Assembly: GCA_029961685.1 (NCBI GenBank)
Contig: JARWKL010000012.1
Location: 15,485,227 to 15,549,226 of the forward strand
DNA: 64,000 nucleotides
Source of the DNA: Aristolochia californica
Lineage: Eukaryota; Streptophyta; Magnoliopsida; Piperales; Aristolochiaceae
Reading direction: 5' to 3'
The notes under the pieces were generated by a model that saw only the letters and a program-made list of their open reading frames with translations, was not told the origin of the DNA and did not search any database. Below are positions 60,216-64,000 of the stretch, piece after piece. The translations under genes were made by a program, and so were the position numbers. The first letter of the stretch is position 1; each line of letters opens with the position of its first letter.

Positions 60216-62010
60216 TGTTGAATTTATGGAAAAGATAAATACTTCATTGACTTCATTAACTTATTATAATCAAAGTACATGAACCTCTATTTATAATAGA
60301 GGAAGGTAGTAGAGTCTAATTACAATAAAACTACCTTTGTCCCAATTACACCCAAATTCTAATACTTAAAAGAAAAGTCCTAGCATAATTAAATAACTCA
60401 ATATAGATAAAATAGAAATATAACTCAAACTACAACTCTTCTAGGACAGGACCATAAGATAAAGATGCCTTTGTGAGTCCTTCTTGATCTTCCAACTTAT
60501 GTGATAAGGATGCCAACTCGTGGTAATCATGGTGGGTCCTACTTCTTAGGTGCTTGGGCCCATTTTGTGGGCCTTCCTTGGTCGTGTGGCCCATCTTATA
60601 ATACACTTAAATATGTGGGTTTTTCTTGGTCATGTAGGCTTGGGCCTATCTTCCAACAGTCCCCCTCAAGCTGGGGGTGAGAGAACAAAATGAACTCCTA
60701 GCTTGCTACAAATGATGTATACATTTTTTTTTTTTTTGTATAAAAGGGCATATCTTCCAATATGCCTTCATCTTCCAACACTCCCCCTTATGCTCTTGCG
60801 TCCTTCCATGAGGCCCTGCTGGCATAATATAAGTGAGAGTAAAAATCACTCCTAGCCAATAAGATATTGCTCCATACTCCGATCCAAATGTTGGATGTGG
60901 GGCACACTCCGTCTTTTCTAGGTAGTGTGTCTATCGGCATTACTCTTAAGTGTCCACCACCGTGTCCCTCCATAGGACAACGACTATCAAGTAGTAGGAG
61001 TAATAAAAGCCATTACATGGACGGGGGGGGGTGGGGTAGTGGGTTTATTTATAATGGTGTCCCAATCCAGACATCAAATCTCATGGTATCCCAACTGTGA
61101 TATTTTTTAGAGTTAAAATTTATCAGGGTGTCCCAATCCGGGCACCGACTCTCATGGTGTGCCAATTGTGATATTTTTTAGAGTCAAATAAATCATGGTA
61201 TGAGAAAAGGTACTGAGGCCACCTCCTCTTCAATAATAATGTCTCATCCAAAGAGACATAATAGCAACAACTGTAATCTAACACAACCATCTTCTAACAC
61301 ATATAACACGAACCAAAATAATTAACCTTGTAGAAGGACCCATGAAATAATCATAATCCCTACCACATGAGAGTTGTTGTCCTGTGGACTACGTATTTTT
61401 CTTAGGTGCAAAAGCTTTATCTATTGTGCTCCCCCTTTCTTGAATATTTTGGTTACATAAACTTATCCACAACATATGGAATAAGATACCTCTTTCTTGT
61501 ACTTCTTGTACTTCTCCCCCTCAAGCAGGGATGTAATGGCAGTGATCCCAGCTTGAACCAAATATCATAGATGTAAAAATAAGCCCAAATAACAAAGATG
61601 TAGTAATAAGCCTTTAAACAAGGGAGAAATGAGATATTTTCTTGATATAGCAACTCAAACAGTGACAAAAAACAATCGGCTTAAATTTGGATTTTGTAAT
61701 ACAATAGGATACCTGCATGCCTTTGATTCTTCCAATGTGAATATATCTTTAAATATAGATCAGATTGAGATGAAAATTTCTCCTTATGAAACCAGACTTA
61801 AATACCTTTCATCCAAGTATAACATATGTTCATAAAATATAATTATCGGAAGATAAATAATCTGATATATTTCGGTCTCTGTCAACTGGCTGAACTAAGC
61901 ATTGTTTCTCCTTTTTTTCCAGCGTGACCATTGACTCTTCCAAGATCAATATATCCTAATAAAAAAATCAGATAGAGAATTAGTTGCTTAGGTCAGAAAA
62001 TAGACTTATG

Positions 62011-62690
62011 GATCTTTCTTTTGATATATAAATCTCCATATAAATTCTCGTTTTTGATAGTATAAAATACCTCGGAAGATGAAGCTTTTTTCTATTGCTC
62101 AAATCTTTTTTAAATTTGACCTTTGCTACTTCAAATATCGATTTCCATTTGTAGATAAATCCGATTGAAAATTGGTTGAATGTGGAAGAGAATAAACTTA
62201 TATCTCAATTTAAAATCTCATTCTTGATAGGATCTTTCTTTTGATATATAAATCTCCATATAAATTCTCGTTCTTGATAGCATAAAATACCTCGTAAGAT
62301 GAAGCTTTTTTCTATTGCTCAAATCTTTTTTCAATTTGACCTTTGCTACTTCAAATATCGATTTCCATTTGTAGATAAATCTGATTGAAAATTGGTTGAA
62401 TATGGAAGAGAATAAACTTACAGATATTTCTTTATATATATATATATATATATATATCTCAATTTAAAATCTCATTTTTGATAGCATAAAATATCTCGGA
62501 AGTTCAGGCTATCTACTACGGCTCGAACCTCTTGCGCAATCTGACATTTGCTCATTCAAATATCGATTTCTCTTTGTAGAAAACTCCGATTGTAAAAAAA
62601 TCATTTTTCATTGGAAAGTAGACACAAATTATCTTTCTGTCAATATATTTTGAAATATTAAAATCTTAAATAGGGGTGAAAAACACAAAG
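62011..62690. repeat. 220-bp tandem repeat in B2
   Basis: Copies start at 62011 and 62231 (GATCTTTCTTTTGATATATA...), nearly identical; a third, diverged, copy runs from about 62460 to 62690, and weaker relatives precede at 61680-62000. A (TA)n of about 22 bases lies at 62436-62456. Confidence 0.85.
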
Positions 62691-62762
62691 CAAACTACGG
62701 GTGTAGGGACTAAAAAAATAAACTACGAACCTAGACTTAGGGTTTAGGGTTTAGAGAAAATG

Positions 62763-63187
62763 TGTTACGGTCCCAAATCTGACACATGGATTCTTTGGGA
62801 GGATCTGTAATCTGCCACGGGTTACGGGTCTTCCAAGCATTACCATAGGGGTAGTAGGAAGATATGGGGAAGACGAAAACGAAGATCAAGCCAAAGGGAA
62901 GTTTGATACCCTAGAGCTCGTTGAGGAGAACTCTAAGCCTCTTACGCTAAATTTAACCTAATTCTTAATACTTCAATGCTTCCTTTTCTCATTACTCTTA
63001 CCCCTTAAATAGGGTTCACCCTGTTAGGGTTTAATAAAATATTACAGAAATATCCCTATGAATAAAATATTCCAAAAATATCCCTATTAATAAATAATTC
63101 CAAAAATACCCCTATGGCCTAAACTGAAATAAAATAAAGTAAATTAAATAAAACAACTAAAATAATAATGTTATTGTGTGCATAACA
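62763..63187 (-). mobile_element. Solo LTR of element D family
   Basis: TGTTACGGTCCC...GTGTGCATAACA is the reverse of the element D LTR. The flanks AAATG/AAACG are a near-perfect 5-bp duplication, and the sequences on both sides are continuous in the related element B1, so this is a single LTR left by LTR-LTR recombination. Confidence 0.88.
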
Positions 63188-63727
63188 AAACGATCATTAT
63201 CTCTGTGGGTTGACCAAGTCAACTCACAGAACTTGATCTGATACCATGTTGAATTTATGGAAAAGTGAAATACTTCATTGACTTCATTAACTTATTATAA
63301 TCAAAGTATTATAATAGAGGAAGGTAGTAGAGTCCAATTACAATAAAACTACCTTTGTCCCAATTACACCCACTTAAAGATAAGTCCTAGCATAATTAAA
63401 TAACTCAATATAGATAAAAGACAAACATAACTCAAACTAGAACTCTTCTAGGACATGGCCATAAGATAAAGATGCCTTTGTGAGTCCTTTTTGATCTTCC
63501 AACTTATATGCTAAGGATGCCAGCTCGTGGTAAATATAGTGGGTCCTACTTCTTAAGTGCTTGAGCCCATTTTGTGGGCATTCCATGGTCATGTGGCCCA
63601 TCTTATAATACACTTAAATATGTGGGCCTTCCTTGGTCGTGTGGGCTTGGGCCTCTTTTTCAACAATCTTCAACAAATGAAGGGTTTGTTGGTTTATGAA
63701 TTTTTTGTTTTGGTGATGGTGTTTTAG

Positions 63728-63837
63728 CATTGGAGGTAACGAGGCAGAGGTGGTGGAAAGCGGAAGTTTTAGTCGCTTGAATTCGCTGGTTGAAGCTTCA
63801 AAGATGAATTACCACTCAGATTATCACTCGCTTGATG
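63728..63837 (+). CDS. Internal exon of an unrecognised host gene
   Basis: A 110-bp open stretch bounded by a T-rich acceptor (GGTGTTTTAG|) and donor (GATG|GTACTG) reads IGGNEAEVVESGSFSRLNSL and then VEASKMNYHSDYHSLDG in one frame. Composition and splice sites are those of a real exon and it lies just outside the element nest. The gene would continue to the right of the window. I do not recognise the family. It may join exons near 44599-44993. Confidence 0.5.
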
Positions 63838-64000
63838 GTACTGAGTAACTTTTTAAAAGGATCCTCATTTTAGTGATCAAGAATCAAGATTTAGATAGTG
63901 TTCACTTAGGAAATTAAACTACGAAGAAAAACTAGTAATTTTCTATACTGATCAGTTTTTTTGTTCGTATCCGGTTCAATTGGGGTTTAAACCTTGTTTG
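63838..64000. other. Intron-like 3' end of window
   Basis: Follows the exon donor; no further exon is recognised. Confidence 0.5.

Larger units (their letters stand above)
60216..63665 (-). mobile_element. Family B non-autonomous LTR retrotransposon (copy B2)
   Basis: LTRs 60216-60658 and 63247-63665 match those of B1 (TGTTGAATTTATGG...). The primer site reads minus at 63246-63235 (TGGTATCAGATC), the reversed purine tract is at 60659-60672. Flanks GGCTT/ATCTT match only partly. Interior: the conserved family segment at 60660-61250, then 61990-62690 with a 220-bp tandem repeat, and a solo LTR at 62763-63187. No gag or pol. Confidence 0.85.

Noticed and set aside
62736..62756. Telomere-like TTTAGGG units
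   Set aside because: Only two units; common by chance and in LTR leaders (AAACCCTAA), not an interstitial telomere.

Overview
This window is nuclear DNA from a flowering plant. It contains a plant-type, multi-exon aspartate-semialdehyde dehydrogenase gene with a plastid-type leader, plus dense Ty1/copia, Ty3/gypsy, LINE, hAT, TRIM and non-autonomous LTR elements that use the plant initiator-Met tRNA primer site. Species cannot be fixed from the sequence; very large transposon-filled introns point to a repeat-rich genome.

Host genes. A complete ASADH gene lies on the minus strand from 31468 down to 11232. Eight exons join in frame to 379 codons, but the gene covers 20.2 kb because intron 1 (10.5 kb) and intron 5 (8.0 kb) are packed with transposons. 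A second host gene probably reads on the plus strand at the right: one convincing exon at 63728-63837, with possible 5' exons at 44599-44993. If they belong together, an 18.7 kb nest of elements separates them.

Layout. 1-4867: remnants of a non-autonomous LTR element and two copia 3' ends. 4914-5697: 196-bp tandem array. 6370-9769: non-autonomous LTR element (family A) holding a triple-LTR TRIM. 11232-31468: ASADH with, inside its introns, a LINE broken by a TRIM, a TIR DNA element, old repeats, and a gypsy element whose two LTRs are inverted. 31690-35899: two truncated copia elements head to head. 35900-38292: hAT-type element. 38510-41151: family B non-autonomous LTR element. 41193-44077: family A element carrying antisense pieces of two host genes (a MAPKKK-type kinase and a VHS/TOM1-like protein). 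45842-46428: inverted TRIM. 46455-60022: full copia element with a second copia in its 5' LTR and a non-autonomous gypsy-type element in its RNase H region. 60216-63665: second family B element with a solo LTR inside.

How it fits together. Target-site duplications let most insertions be ordered in time. The most unusual signals are two independent LTR elements (24304-28591 and 45842-46428) whose outer LTRs face each other yet keep perfect 5-bp target duplications, and the captured host gene pieces in the non-autonomous family A. All element proteins have stops or frameshifts; no intact autonomous element was seen.
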